A model generated the notes under the pieces. The model saw only the letters and a program-made list of their open reading frames with translations. It did no database searches and was not told where the DNA came from. Positions 32,542-41,141 of a stretch of DNA of 64,000 nucleotides are shown here, in pieces; within the stretch, counting starts at the first letter, position 1; the number at the start of each line of letters is the position of its first letter. Source of the DNA: VFKU01 sp964620045 (GTDB taxonomy: Bacteria > Hydrogenedentota > Hydrogenedentia > Hydrogenedentales > GCA-2746185); NCBI GenBank assembly GCA_964620045.1, contig CAZUJL010000009.1:70382-134381 (forward strand), given 5' to 3'. A program made the position numbers and the translations under genes.

Positions 32542-33774
32542 TTAGGCCAGCACGGAATGGGCGCGCTCGAGCCGCGCCGGGATATCGATCCGGTGCGGGC
32601 AGGCCTTCGCGGCTTCGGCGAGGTCCACGCTGCGGAAGTCGCGCTGCGTCGGCGTGAGCTTGGCGTACATCTCGCGCGCTTCGGCCGCCTGGTCGTAGCA
32701 CTCCGCGTACATGAGATACCGGAGCTGGTCGCCGATGCGCAGGTCGCTCGCCACCTTCGACTCGCACAGGTGCGTGCAGCCGCGGCAGTGCAGGTGCTCG
32801 GTCTCCGCCGCGTAGCGGTAGAGCTGATTGACTTCCTTCGCAGTCAGCGGCTTCGCCGACATCACGGCCTTGGCGTTGTCCATCATGATCTGCATGTTGT
32901 TCATGCCGGAGACGGAGCCGCTGAGGCGTTCGTCTTCCAGCGCCGCGCGCAGGCGCGCCTGGTGCAGCGTGAAGTTTTCCGACTGGAACTTCTTCACGAA
33001 CTCGCTGTCGGTCGGCACCGAAGACTGCGTCTTCATCGAGATCAAGCCGATGCCGGCGGCGACGCAGGCGTCGATGGCCTTGTTCAGCGCGTCGTACCCG
33101 TATCCGCCCTTGTTCACGTCGGAGAAGTTGTACTTGAACATGATCATATTGACGCCGTCGCTGCCGATCTTCGCTGCCTTGTTCAGCAGATCGACCACGT
33201 TCCCGTCGTGGCAGGAGAATCCGAAGTACTTCGCCTTACCGCTCTTCTTCATTTCGTCGGCAAACGCGATGTACTCCGGCTCCAGGCACTCGGTGTGCTT
33301 CAGGCCGTGGAAGAAATACGCGTCAAGGTAGTCCGTGCCGAGCACGTCGAACTCTTTCATGATCGCGTCGCGGTACATCGCCACCGTCGCCGGGCCGTTG
33401 CCACTGAACATGCCAGACTTCGACGTGATCCACAGGTTTTTGCGACCGACCTGCTCAATGAAAGGCTTCAGCGTGACGTGCGACTGACCGCCGGCATAGG
33501 ACTCGGCGGTGTCGATGTAGTTGATCCCCATCTTGAACGCGCGGTGCAGCATCTTGTCGAAGGTCGGGTCGAATTTTTGCGATCCACCCATGACCAGCAC
33601 CGGAATCGTCTCGCCCGTCTTGCCGAGCTTGCGCCGCGGCACGGTCTGCGTGGCCGCCGCGTCGGGTGCGGCATCCTGCGCGAACACCGGGCCCACCGCG
33701 GCACCCGCGGCTACGCCCGCGCCGGCCACCGCCGCGCGCTTGAACAAGTCTCTACGTCCGAACGTCTCACTCAT
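32542..33774 (-). CDS. Tat-exported aldo/keto reductase with C-terminal Fe-S cysteines (AKR-2)
   Basis: 410 aa and a tandem paralogue of AKR-1; even the first eight residues (MSETFGRR) are identical. Twin-arginine signal GRRDLFKRAAVAGAG. Tetrad: Asp88 and Tyr93 (NYIDTAESYAGG), Lys119 (LWITSK), His156 (YFFHGL). C-terminal cysteines lie in HCRGCTHLC and ACPHRIDIPARL, again a candidate [4Fe-4S] site. It is the last gene of the block that starts with the DUF6599-like gene and lies 19 bp after the polyferredoxin gene. This places it as a likely terminal acceptor/donor of that electron chain. Substrate unknown. Confidence 0.88.
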   Translation of the reverse strand: MSETFGRRDLFKRAAVAGAGVAAGAAVGPVFAQDAAPDAAATQTVPRRKLGKTGETIPVLVMGGSQKFDPTFDKMLHRAFKMGINYIDTAESYAGGQSHVTLKPFIEQVGRKNLWITSKSGMFSGNGPATVAMYRDAIMKEFDVLGTDYLDAYFFHGLKHTECLEPEYIAFADEMKKSGKAKYFGFSCHDGNVVDLLNKAAKIGSDGVNMIMFKYNFSDVNKGGYGYDALNKAIDACVAAGIGLISMKTQSSVPTDSEFVKKFQSENFTLHQARLRAALEDERLSGSVSGMNNMQIMMDNAKAVMSAKPLTAKEVNQLYRYAAETEHLHCRGCTHLCESKVASDLRIGDQLRYLMYAECYDQAAEAREMYAKLTPTQRDFRSVDLAEAAKACPHRIDIPARLERAHSVLA

Positions 33775-33793
33775 GACTGCTCCCCTCCCAGGG

Positions 33794-35452
33794 TTAGGCT
33801 TGTGACTGATCCGCGTAGGTGCGGTTTTTCAGCAGCATGCGCCGGTGCGTGCCGCGGTTTTCACCAACGGCCGTAACGTACACGGCGCGTTCGTCCTTAA
33901 TCGGGCATTCGTTCTCGCAGATACCGCAGCCGATGCACAAATCGGGCACGATGAACGGCTTGTTCAGAACGACGATGTTGCCATAAACGTCCTTCACTTC
34001 CATGTCTTTGGTCTGAATGGCCTTGGGCGACGTCGGGCACACTTCTTCGCAGACCACGCATGGGATTTCCATCGCGTGCGGCAGGCAGCGGCCCTGGTTG
34101 AAGAAGGCCGTGCCGAGACGAATCGGGCCGGCTTCCTCGTATGACGCCTTGCCGAGTTTTTCCTCGACCGTGATCCGGCGAATGGCGCCCGTCGGGCATA
34201 CCTCAGAGCACAGCGTGCACTTGAGCTGGCAGTGGCCGATGGTGAACTTCAACACCGGCGTCCACAGCGCCTCGATACCGCCCTCCTGCCACGTCGCCGG
34301 CTGCAGCACGTTCGTCGGGCAGGCGTTGATGCACTGGTCGCACTTGATGCACTTCCGGAGGAAGTCGGATTCTTCCACCGAACCGGGCGGGCGGATGAGC
34401 GAGCCCTGGAAGTTAAAGTCCGTGTTGACGCCGTGGTTCTTGATCAGCGGATAGGCCATCACGCCGGCAAGACCGGCGAACACCACGCGGCGGCGGGAAA
34501 TGTCGGGCGCGGCGACGACCTGCTTCGTGTCGAGGCCGAACATCGTGAACGAAAGCGCGTCCTCGGGGCAGTCGTCGATACAGTTCATGCACGAGAAACA
34601 TTCGGAGAGCCGCACCTGGCCCATCGGGTCCGAGGCGCCTTCGCAGCGCGTAAGGCACAGATTGCAGTCGGTGCACTTGTGCACATCGCGGTTGATGCGG
34701 AACAACGAGAACCGCGAGAACACGCCAAGCAACGCGCCGAGCGGACAGAGTGTGCGACAGAAGAAACGTGGGATGACGACGTTCGCGCCGACCAGCGCGA
34801 CGATCATGAGGCCGATCCAGAAGGAGCCCTGGAACACGCGCGCGTCGACGCCCGGCTTGAACTTGAGGGCGTCGAAGGCCAGCGTTTCGATCTGCATCGC
34901 TTTCGCGCCGTCGGACAGCTCCACGAGGCCCATGTCCACCGCGGGCGCGACGGTGGTGGCGAAGGTGCGGTACATCAGGCAGATCGGATCGAGCAGACCA
35001 ATCTGCAGCGAACCGAAAAAGGCCAAGATCAGAAACACGATCAGGATGGCGTATTTCAGGTAGAAGAAGTTGCGGTAACGGTTGGAATCGATGCGGGACT
35101 TGCCGTTGCGGGTGTTGAACAGCCAGCCCACGAACTGGTGCAGCGTGCCGTATGGACAGATCCAGTTACAGAACACGCGGCCGAACAGCAGCGTGACGCC
35201 AAGGATCACGAGACCCCAGCCAAGGTACCGGTAGACGTAGCCCGTGCTCAGGATATTCGAGATCATCACGAGCGGGTCGAACTCGAGAATGCGCGAGACG
35301 GGGTACCCCTCGAGCCGCTTCGTGAATGTGAGCCACACGGACACCGTGAACACGGCGAAGAAGAAGAACTGACTCAGCAGGCGCACGTTGGTAATGCGAA
35401 GGAACTTCTTTACCTTCGTGCCGTCTGGATTCGTTTTTACCGCTTCCGACAT
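33794..35452 (-). CDS. membrane polyferredoxin, NapH-NapG-like fusion with internal twin-arginine segment
   Basis: 552 aa. Residues 1-250 form a NapH/MauN-type membrane part with four to five helices and the loops FCNWICPYG (about 94-102) and FCRTLCPLG (about 231-239). Six Fe-S cysteine groups follow: starting at Cys260, 285, 368, 408, 456 and 506. Between the second and third lies ISRRRVVFAGLAGVMAYPLI (about 318-337), a twin-arginine motif followed by a hydrophobic helix, as at the N-terminus of NapG. The C-terminal ferredoxin would thus be sent to the periplasm while the first two clusters stay inside. A quinol-to-periplasm electron wire is the inferred role. Confidence 0.85.
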   Translation of the reverse strand: MSEAVKTNPDGTKVKKFLRITNVRLLSQFFFFAVFTVSVWLTFTKRLEGYPVSRILEFDPLVMISNILSTGYVYRYLGWGLVILGVTLLFGRVFCNWICPYGTLHQFVGWLFNTRNGKSRIDSNRYRNFFYLKYAILIVFLILAFFGSLQIGLLDPICLMYRTFATTVAPAVDMGLVELSDGAKAMQIETLAFDALKFKPGVDARVFQGSFWIGLMIVALVGANVVIPRFFCRTLCPLGALLGVFSRFSLFRINRDVHKCTDCNLCLTRCEGASDPMGQVRLSECFSCMNCIDDCPEDALSFTMFGLDTKQVVAAPDISRRRVVFAGLAGVMAYPLIKNHGVNTDFNFQGSLIRPPGSVEESDFLRKCIKCDQCINACPTNVLQPATWQEGGIEALWTPVLKFTIGHCQLKCTLCSEVCPTGAIRRITVEEKLGKASYEEAGPIRLGTAFFNQGRCLPHAMEIPCVVCEEVCPTSPKAIQTKDMEVKDVYGNIVVLNKPFIVPDLCIGCGICENECPIKDERAVYVTAVGENRGTHRRMLLKNRTYADQSQA

Positions 35453-35473
35453 TTCGTCAGGCTCCAGTCGCTA

Positions 35474-36610
35474 TTAAACGTGTACTTCCTTGATGCGTCC
35501 CGACTGCTTCCAGTCGAGGTCGAGCAATTTATCGCCGGGCTTCGCCATCTTTGTGAACTTCTCAACCGCCCGGCGCAAGTACTCCGGCTGATCGGCAGGC
35601 TTGCGCTCGAGACAGTTCTCAAAGGCCCACGCGTCGGACGCGGCCATATCGAGGCTCGCGATGACCACGTTGCCCTTGCGCACGTTCGACGGATCGCCGC
35701 CCGTCGGGCCGTTTTCCATCAGGATGTTCGTGCCGTCTAGGATCGTCAGCGTCGGCTTCATCATCAGCGGGAAATCGCTGATGATGCTGTGAATGTCCTG
35801 GTGGAACTGGTTGCGCGTGCCGCCGAGCAAACCATACCAGTTCTTGATGCCCATCGACGCATGACACAGATTGTGATCTTTCACCGGCGAGATGCCGATG
35901 ACCTTGTCCACATTCGTGAACGGCCGGTGGAAGAAGTACCAGTTTTCGATCAACTGCGCGCCCGGCGTGTTCAGCACCTGGAACGAGTTGCTGTCCGGCA
36001 GGTAAGCGCGTCCGCCGCCGTTCGCGATCGCCTGATCGATCTTGCTCTTGCGGAAGCAGTCGGGCGGCGATTCGATCGGGTTGTCCGCCACGCGCACTTC
36101 CGCCGCGCCCGCGTCCATCACCATGCGGATCATCTGCTCGACGATCGTCGGATTCGAGGTCGCGCCAAGGTTCGGCGAGCGGTCAAACGCGACGTTCGGC
36201 TTAATCAGCACGATGTCGCCGTGCTTGATGAAATGTTCGATGCCGCCGATCTGATCCACGGCCGCGCGCAGCAGGTTCTGCAGGACTTCCGGCTCGAATT
36301 CCTGCGGCTTGCCGGCTTCGTCAAACTTGCGGTCCGCGCGTGCGATGCCCATGTCAGTAAACACGCCCGACTTGCGGTCGACGCGGAAGTCTTTCAACTG
36401 AATCGGCTTGGGCTTCTGCGCGATGAGGCTGCGCATGCCCGGCTCGCGTGAGTCGCGGCGCGACAGCGGCCAATTTTCGGGCGCCCACGCGGCGTAGCCC
36501 GCGGCGCCCGCGATGCCGGAAGCAACGGCGATCCGCGTGAAGAACTGACGCCGATCGATCGGAGCCTTTACATACTCCGGGTGCTGGACTGGCTTTTCTT
36601 TCTTCGCCAT
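35474..36610 (-). CDS. Tat-exported DUF362 family protein
   Basis: 378 aa. The N-terminus carries APIDRRQFFTRIAVASGIAGAAGY, a clear twin-arginine signal. The rest matches DUF362: DIVLIKPNVAFDRSPNLGATSNPTIVEQMIRMVMDAGAAEVRVADNPIE, VIGISPVKDHNLCHASMGIKNWYGLLGGTRNQFHQDIHSIISDFPLMMKPTLTILDGTNILMENGPTGGDPSNVRKGNVVIASLDMAASDAWAFE. DUF362 proteins have no settled biochemical function and often occur beside ferredoxins. No Fe-S motif is visible here. It lies 21 bp before the polyferredoxin gene and 46 bp after the DUF6599-like gene, so all are one operon. Confidence 0.85.
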   Translation of the reverse strand: MAKKEKPVQHPEYVKAPIDRRQFFTRIAVASGIAGAAGYAAWAPENWPLSRRDSREPGMRSLIAQKPKPIQLKDFRVDRKSGVFTDMGIARADRKFDEAGKPQEFEPEVLQNLLRAAVDQIGGIEHFIKHGDIVLIKPNVAFDRSPNLGATSNPTIVEQMIRMVMDAGAAEVRVADNPIESPPDCFRKSKIDQAIANGGGRAYLPDSNSFQVLNTPGAQLIENWYFFHRPFTNVDKVIGISPVKDHNLCHASMGIKNWYGLLGGTRNQFHQDIHSIISDFPLMMKPTLTILDGTNILMENGPTGGDPSNVRKGNVVIASLDMAASDAWAFENCLERKPADQPEYLRRAVEKFTKMAKPGDKLLDLDWKQSGRIKEVHV

Positions 36611-36656
36611 CGCTCACCTTCCTTTGGCGGCGAACCGCCACACGCTCGCCCGCTTG

Positions 36657-37847
36657 CTATTCCTCTTCCGAGGCTTCCGCATTCTCTTCCGCGTTTGCCG
36701 CCGGTGCACTTGCAAATAGCTTCGCGCCGAGCGCATCCAAAGCGCCAGAAGCCTCCGCCGTGTCCGGCGCCTGATCGATGCCGATCACGAAGGCCTCGCG
36801 TTGCTCAATTGAAAAATAATTCTTCAGGAAATTGTGCTGGAATATAGTGCGTCCGTTCTCGCTGGACACTTTTGTGTAGTCCCATTGATGTTCTTCAAGG
36901 ATCTGCGACACGAGTTTGGCGGCCTCTTCAGGGCTCGCGGCTTCGTGCACGAAGTAGGCTTCGTTGCTGTCGGCGCTCTTTTTGCCGAACCAGAAATCGT
37001 TCGCAAACGCGTACTGAAACACGTCCGTCGGCCGGTACTCGATGCCGCTGAAGTCCACACCCATGTCCGCCAACACCGAGAAGGCCTTGGGCATCGTGGA
37101 ACCGCCCTCGCCCTGCTGCCCGGCGGCGAAGTCGGTCATCACTTTTACCGCATGGTCCTGAATCTTCGTGCTCGCGGTGTCGCCGGTAAACTTGAAGTAG
37201 TACTTGCCCACGACGCCGAGCGCGCCGACTTCGGTGAGGTAGAGGTACGCGCCGTCGCGCGGTTCGACTTTGCTGCCCGCGCTGCGCTGCGCGGCGAAAA
37301 TGCCCAGCGAATTTTTGAAGTCACCCATGTCGTAAAGCTCGATGTTCACTTCGAGTGTTTCGACCGGGTTCGCGATGCCCAGGAAGTAGAGATACTGGAA
37401 ACCGAATTCCTTGTACTGCGTTTCCTGGCCGTTGATCTTTTCGTATAGGTTCGTGTTGTCGAACTTTTCCAGGCGCGAGGTGGCTTCCCAGCCATCGCTC
37501 ACCACGGAGACGGGATAAATGCCGAGATCCGCCGCCGGAGCAGCGCCGCCAGCCGCCGTGGCCCCCTGCGTGCCGGGCTCAACCCAACGCTGGAGCGGCG
37601 GCTCCCACAGATGGTCTTCCACCTGCTGCGCAAGGAGAATGTCCATGGAGATATCGCGATCGCCGGGGTCGTAGTTGTTCTTTTGCAAAAAGAACCACGC
37701 GCCCATCGCGAGGGTGAAGAAAATAAAGAAGACGCTGAACAGGACTTCGCTGCGGCCAATATAATGGCGGAAGACCTTGCGCGGCCGGTCGTTGAAAACC
37801 TTGTCCCCCGGCGCGGGTTTCTTCTTTTTCTTGCCCTTGCCAAACAC
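36657..37847 (-). CDS. DUF6599-like single-pass membrane protein of the Tat redox operon
   Basis: 396 aa. A Lys-rich cytoplasmic head (FGKGKKKKKPAPG) precedes one membrane helix (about 30-52) and a large extracytoplasmic domain of beta-rich sequence with LEKFDNTNLYEKINGQETQYKEFGFQYLYFL, a pattern I associate with DUF6599 proteins. No catalytic motif is evident. It ends in an acidic tail. I chose the GTG at 37847 because a GAGGAG ribosome-binding site lies 9 nt upstream. The frame stays open further up to 38024, but there is no better start. It is the first gene of the putative redox operon and could be an anchor or scaffold. Confidence 0.7.
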   Translation of the reverse strand: MFGKGKKKKKPAPGDKVFNDRPRKVFRHYIGRSEVLFSVFFIFFTLAMGAWFFLQKNNYDPGDRDISMDILLAQQVEDHLWEPPLQRWVEPGTQGATAAGGAAPAADLGIYPVSVVSDGWEATSRLEKFDNTNLYEKINGQETQYKEFGFQYLYFLGIANPVETLEVNIELYDMGDFKNSLGIFAAQRSAGSKVEPRDGAYLYLTEVGALGVVGKYYFKFTGDTASTKIQDHAVKVMTDFAAGQQGEGGSTMPKAFSVLADMGVDFSGIEYRPTDVFQYAFANDFWFGKKSADSNEAYFVHEAASPEEAAKLVSQILEEHQWDYTKVSSENGRTIFQHNFLKNYFSIEQREAFVIGIDQAPDTAEASGALDALGAKLFASAPAANAEENAEASEEE

Positions 37848-38092
37848 CAGCGAAAACTCCTCGGAAATGCCCAAACCGCAGCCGCGGCCAAGACAGATCG
37901 CCCCTGTTATCAAATATAACCCACCCACCGGCAGGCTGTTCCTACCAAATCCGGCGGATTGGCTCTTAAACCAGTATAACGATTCATCCTGTTTCAAGAC
38001 CACCGATCCGCAAAATCGGGCCAAATCGAGACTGGCCCTGCCCCCTGCGCCGCCGGTAGACTAAACATCCATACATTTTGGGGTGTTCTCGC

Positions 38093-39040
38093 ATGATTCG
38101 CCGAACGACCTGTCTCGCACTATTCCTTATGGCGGCGCTGACCCTCGGATCCAGCGCCACTGCCGAAACCGCCGTTAAAGTGGGCTATGCCGATGTCCCC
38201 GGCGGCAAGGTGTGGTACCGGATCGCCGGTTCCGGCCCCGGGACGCCCCTGGTCACGCTGCACGGCGGACCGGGCGGGACCTGCGACTACCTCTTCCCGC
38301 TCGACGCGCTGGCCGGCGACCGGCCCGTGATCTACTACGACCAGCTCGGCAGCGGGAAGTCGGATCACCCAAAGGATTTGTCGTTGTGGACGACGGCGCG
38401 CTTTGTCGACGAGCTCGACGCCATGCGCAAAACCCTCGGTCTGGAAAAAATCCATCTGCTCGGACATTCCTGGGGCACGATGCTCGCGGTCGAGTACATC
38501 AAGACGAAAAAGCCGCAGGGCATCGAGAGCCTGATCCTGTCGAGTTCGTGCATCAGCGTGTCGAAGTGGGCCGACGACGCGAAAATCCTCATCGCGCAGA
38601 TGCCAAAGGATTTGCAGGACACGATCCACAAGCACGAAGCCGCCGGCACGACCAACTCGCCGGAGTACGCCGCCGCGACGATGGAGTACTACAAGCGCTA
38701 CATGTGCCGGCTCGATCCCTGGCCGCAGTTCTTGATCGACGGCATGCCGAACATGGACGTCTACGGCACGATGTGGGGCCCGAGCGAATTTCGCGTGACA
38801 GGAACGTTAATCGACTTCGAGCGCGCGGACGTCCTCCCCACGCTCAAAATGCCCGTGCTCTATACCTCAGGCCGCTACGACGAGTGTCGCCCGGAAACCT
38901 CCGCGTGGTATCAGCAGCAGACGCCCGGCGCGAAACTCGTCATCATCGAGAACTCGGGCCATCTGACGTCGCTGGATAATCCGGACGCATACATAAAGGC
39001 CGTGCGCGATTTCCTCGCCGCGGTCGAAGCGAAGCACTAA
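38093..39040 (+). CDS. exported proline iminopeptidase-like alpha/beta hydrolase (S33)
   Basis: 315 aa with a signal peptide (hydrophobic 9-24, cleavage around ATA-ET). The S33 pattern is VTLHGGPGGTCDYL (HGGPG oxyanion motif), YYDQLGSGKSDHP, LLGHSWGTMLAVEY (nucleophile Ser), TSGRYDECRPE (Asp) and ENSGHLTSLDNP (His). It would release N-terminal residues, often proline, from peptides in the periplasm, or hydrolyse amides. ATG 38093 begins the signal peptide; upstream in-frame TTG adds nothing. It is convergent with the O-methyltransferase gene and is the divergent neighbour of the redox operon. Confidence 0.87.
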   Translation: MIRRTTCLALFLMAALTLGSSATAETAVKVGYADVPGGKVWYRIAGSGPGTPLVTLHGGPGGTCDYLFPLDALAGDRPVIYYDQLGSGKSDHPKDLSLWTTARFVDELDAMRKTLGLEKIHLLGHSWGTMLAVEYIKTKKPQGIESLILSSSCISVSKWADDAKILIAQMPKDLQDTIHKHEAAGTTNSPEYAAATMEYYKRYMCRLDPWPQFLIDGMPNMDVYGTMWGPSEFRVTGTLIDFERADVLPTLKMPVLYTSGRYDECRPETSAWYQQQTPGAKLVIIENSGHLTSLDNPDAYIKAVRDFLAAVEAKH

Positions 39041-39046
39041 CGCGCG

Positions 39047-39679
39047 CTACTTCTTTCGCGCGAGCGTGATACCGTCGCGCACGGTGAGCATCACGAGGTC
39101 AACGCGCTGGTCGTAGCGCGTGTGCAGGTTGAACGCGACCATCGCGTGATCGAGCGGCTCTTTCGGCGCAATCACCTTGCCGGACCACAGTACGTTGTCG
39201 GCGAGAATCAGTCCGCCGGGGCGCACCTTCGGCATCACGGCGTCCCAGTATTTGATGTAGCTCGGCTTATCGGCGTCGATGAATACGAGGTCAAACGGCC
39301 CCGGTAACGCGGCAATCGTCTCCAGCGCTGGCGCGAGCCGCAGATCGATCTTCTTGCCGTGCGGACTCCGCGCCCAGAACTCGCGCGCGATGCCGGTCGC
39401 TTCGGGATCGATGTCACACGTCGTCACGCGGCCGTCGTCGGGCAACCCCATCGCCATCGACAGCGCGCTATACCCGGTGAAGGTGCCGATCTCCAGCACA
39501 TTCTTCGCGCCGGTCGACTGCACCAGGAAACGCAACAGCAATCCTTCAACATGGCCCGACATCATCTGCGGGGTCTTCGTGCGCTCGTGCGTGGCTACCT
39601 TGAGCTCCGCAAACAGCGCATCCTCACGCGAAGAATGCGTGAAGGCGTACTCGTCAATTTCCGGTGGAATGGGAATCAT
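39047..39679 (-). CDS. SAM-dependent O-methyltransferase, CCoAOMT-like
   Basis: 210 aa. Contains KNVLEIGTFTGYSALSMAMGLPDDGRVTTCDIDPEATGIAREFW (motif I and the adenine-binding acidic residue), LRLAPALETIAAL, then FDLVFIDADKPSYIKYWDAVMPKVRPGGLILADNVLWSGKV, the metal-binding DxDKxxY and N pattern of the caffeoyl-CoA/catechol O-methyltransferase group. It would transfer a methyl group to a hydroxyl of a small aromatic or other metabolite. It follows the symporter gene after 12 bp, likely in one transcript. The substrate is not predictable. Confidence 0.9.
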   Translation of the reverse strand: MIPIPPEIDEYAFTHSSREDALFAELKVATHERTKTPQMMSGHVEGLLLRFLVQSTGAKNVLEIGTFTGYSALSMAMGLPDDGRVTTCDIDPEATGIAREFWARSPHGKKIDLRLAPALETIAALPGPFDLVFIDADKPSYIKYWDAVMPKVRPGGLILADNVLWSGKVIAPKEPLDHAMVAFNLHTRYDQRVDLVMLTVRDGITLARKK

Positions 39680-39691
39680 GCGCGCGACATC

Positions 39692-40978
39692 CTAATCTTC
39701 GGATGGAATTTCGTCCGGCGATTCGCCGGCGCCGACCACGGCCGCAATCACAAGATCGCCGCTGACGTTCACCACCGTGCGGCACATGTCGAGGAAGCGG
39801 TCGACACCGAGCACGAGGCCGATGCCCTCCGCCGGCACGCCCACCGACTGCATCAGGATCACGATCAGCGGCAGGCTGCCGCCCGGCACACCGGCCGTGC
39901 CGATGCCGGCCACGATGGACATCAGCACCACCTGCACCTGCTGGCCGACGGACAATTCCACGCCGTACACCTGCGCGAGGAACAATACCGTCACGCCTTC
40001 GAACAGTGCCGTGCCGTTCTGGTTCGCCGTCGCGCCGACGGTGAGCACGAAGCGCGAGATGCGCGACGGTATCCCGAGTTTCGTCTCCGCGGTCTCGAGT
40101 GACTTCGGCAGTGTCGCGTTGCTGGACGAGGTCGAGAACGCGTACAGGTACACCTCGCGGCAATCGGCGAAAAATTTCCACGGCGAGCGGTGTGCGAACA
40201 CGCGCAGCATGAACGGGTACACGACGAACTGCTGGATCAGCAGCGCGAGCACCACGACAATGACATAACCAAACAGCGTCGTGAACACGCCGAACCCGTT
40301 TCGGAATGCGGCATTCAGCGCCAGCGAGAACACACCGGCGGGCGCGAGCACCATCGCGTAGCCGATGACCTTGATGCAGATCGCAAAAATCTGTTCGAGC
40401 AGCGGCACCAAGGTCTGCGCAACCTTGTCGCGGACGCCGGGCGCGCTCATTGCCGCGCCAATGATGAGGCACGCGACCATGAGCGCGATGATTTCACCGT
40501 CCAGCGCGCGCACCGCCGAATCGAGCGGGTTGCGCGGGAGCAATTCGAGCAAGGTCTGACTCAGCGGTTTCGCCTTCGCCGCCGCCGCGCGCACAGCCTC
40601 GGATTCCGCCGCCTCCGGATGCACGAGGTTCGCACCCACACCCGGCTTGATCACGCTGACCAGCGTGACGCCGATGATCACGGCGCAGGTGCTCGCAAGC
40701 ACGGTCGCGCCGAGGGTCTTGACGAACACGCGCCCCATGCCGCGCTCGCGGCCGAGCTCATACGTGCCGAGCAGCAGCGCGGACACCACGAGCGGCACGA
40801 CGATCATGAAGATAAGCCGGAGGAAGACCTGGCCGATGATGGCGACCCACTCAGTGATCAGCGGCGAGAGCCAAGCGTAACCGTCGGCGTCTTTGTACGG
40901 GTGCAACACCCCGCCCAACACCATCCCCACGATGAGGGCGCCGAATAACCAGCCTGCTTTGCGCATCAGTAACCCCAA
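39692..40978 (-). CDS. dicarboxylate/amino acid:cation symporter (DAACS, GltP/GltT-like)
   Basis: 428 aa with about eight membrane helices and two re-entrant loops. Family motifs are present: FSTSSSNATLPKSLE (the Ser-rich HP1 tip), LTVGATANQNGTALFEGVTVLFLAQ (the NxxGT sodium site) and GIGTAGVPGGSLPLIVILMQSVGVPAEGIGLVLGVDRFLDMCRTVVNVSGD (HP2 and helix 8, including the conserved D and N of the DMxRTxxNVxGD signature). It imports glutamate, aspartate or C4-dicarboxylates with sodium or protons. It leads a short operon with the O-methyltransferase. The upstream gap (40979-41141) is AT-rich and holds no gene. Confidence 0.94.
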   Translation of the reverse strand: MGLLMRKAGWLFGALIVGMVLGGVLHPYKDADGYAWLSPLITEWVAIIGQVFLRLIFMIVVPLVVSALLLGTYELGRERGMGRVFVKTLGATVLASTCAVIIGVTLVSVIKPGVGANLVHPEAAESEAVRAAAAKAKPLSQTLLELLPRNPLDSAVRALDGEIIALMVACLIIGAAMSAPGVRDKVAQTLVPLLEQIFAICIKVIGYAMVLAPAGVFSLALNAAFRNGFGVFTTLFGYVIVVVLALLIQQFVVYPFMLRVFAHRSPWKFFADCREVYLYAFSTSSSNATLPKSLETAETKLGIPSRISRFVLTVGATANQNGTALFEGVTVLFLAQVYGVELSVGQQVQVVLMSIVAGIGTAGVPGGSLPLIVILMQSVGVPAEGIGLVLGVDRFLDMCRTVVNVSGDLVIAAVVGAGESPDEIPSED

Positions 40979-41141
40979 GACCCGAACCGCATTATGACAA
41001 GATCAACAGAAGGCAACAAAGGAAACAAAGAAGAGAACTGCTAAACGAATCCAAAAACCGAGCGGCCAGTATCCGAGCGACCACTACTATTTCTTTCTTG
41101 TGACCCTGTCCTTAACGCTTCGTTTCCTTCTGTGAAATTCC

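Noticed and set aside
34232..35740. 502-codon rightward open frame over the polyferredoxin and DUF362 genes
   Set aside because: Antisense of two genes with clear motifs; the translation is His/Arg/Glu-rich without any domain, typical of a high-GC shadow.
37880..38092. Promoter TTGAAA/TATACT for the redox operon
   Set aside because: The two hexamers are only 13 nt apart on the minus strand; no convincing alternative was found, so none is reported.
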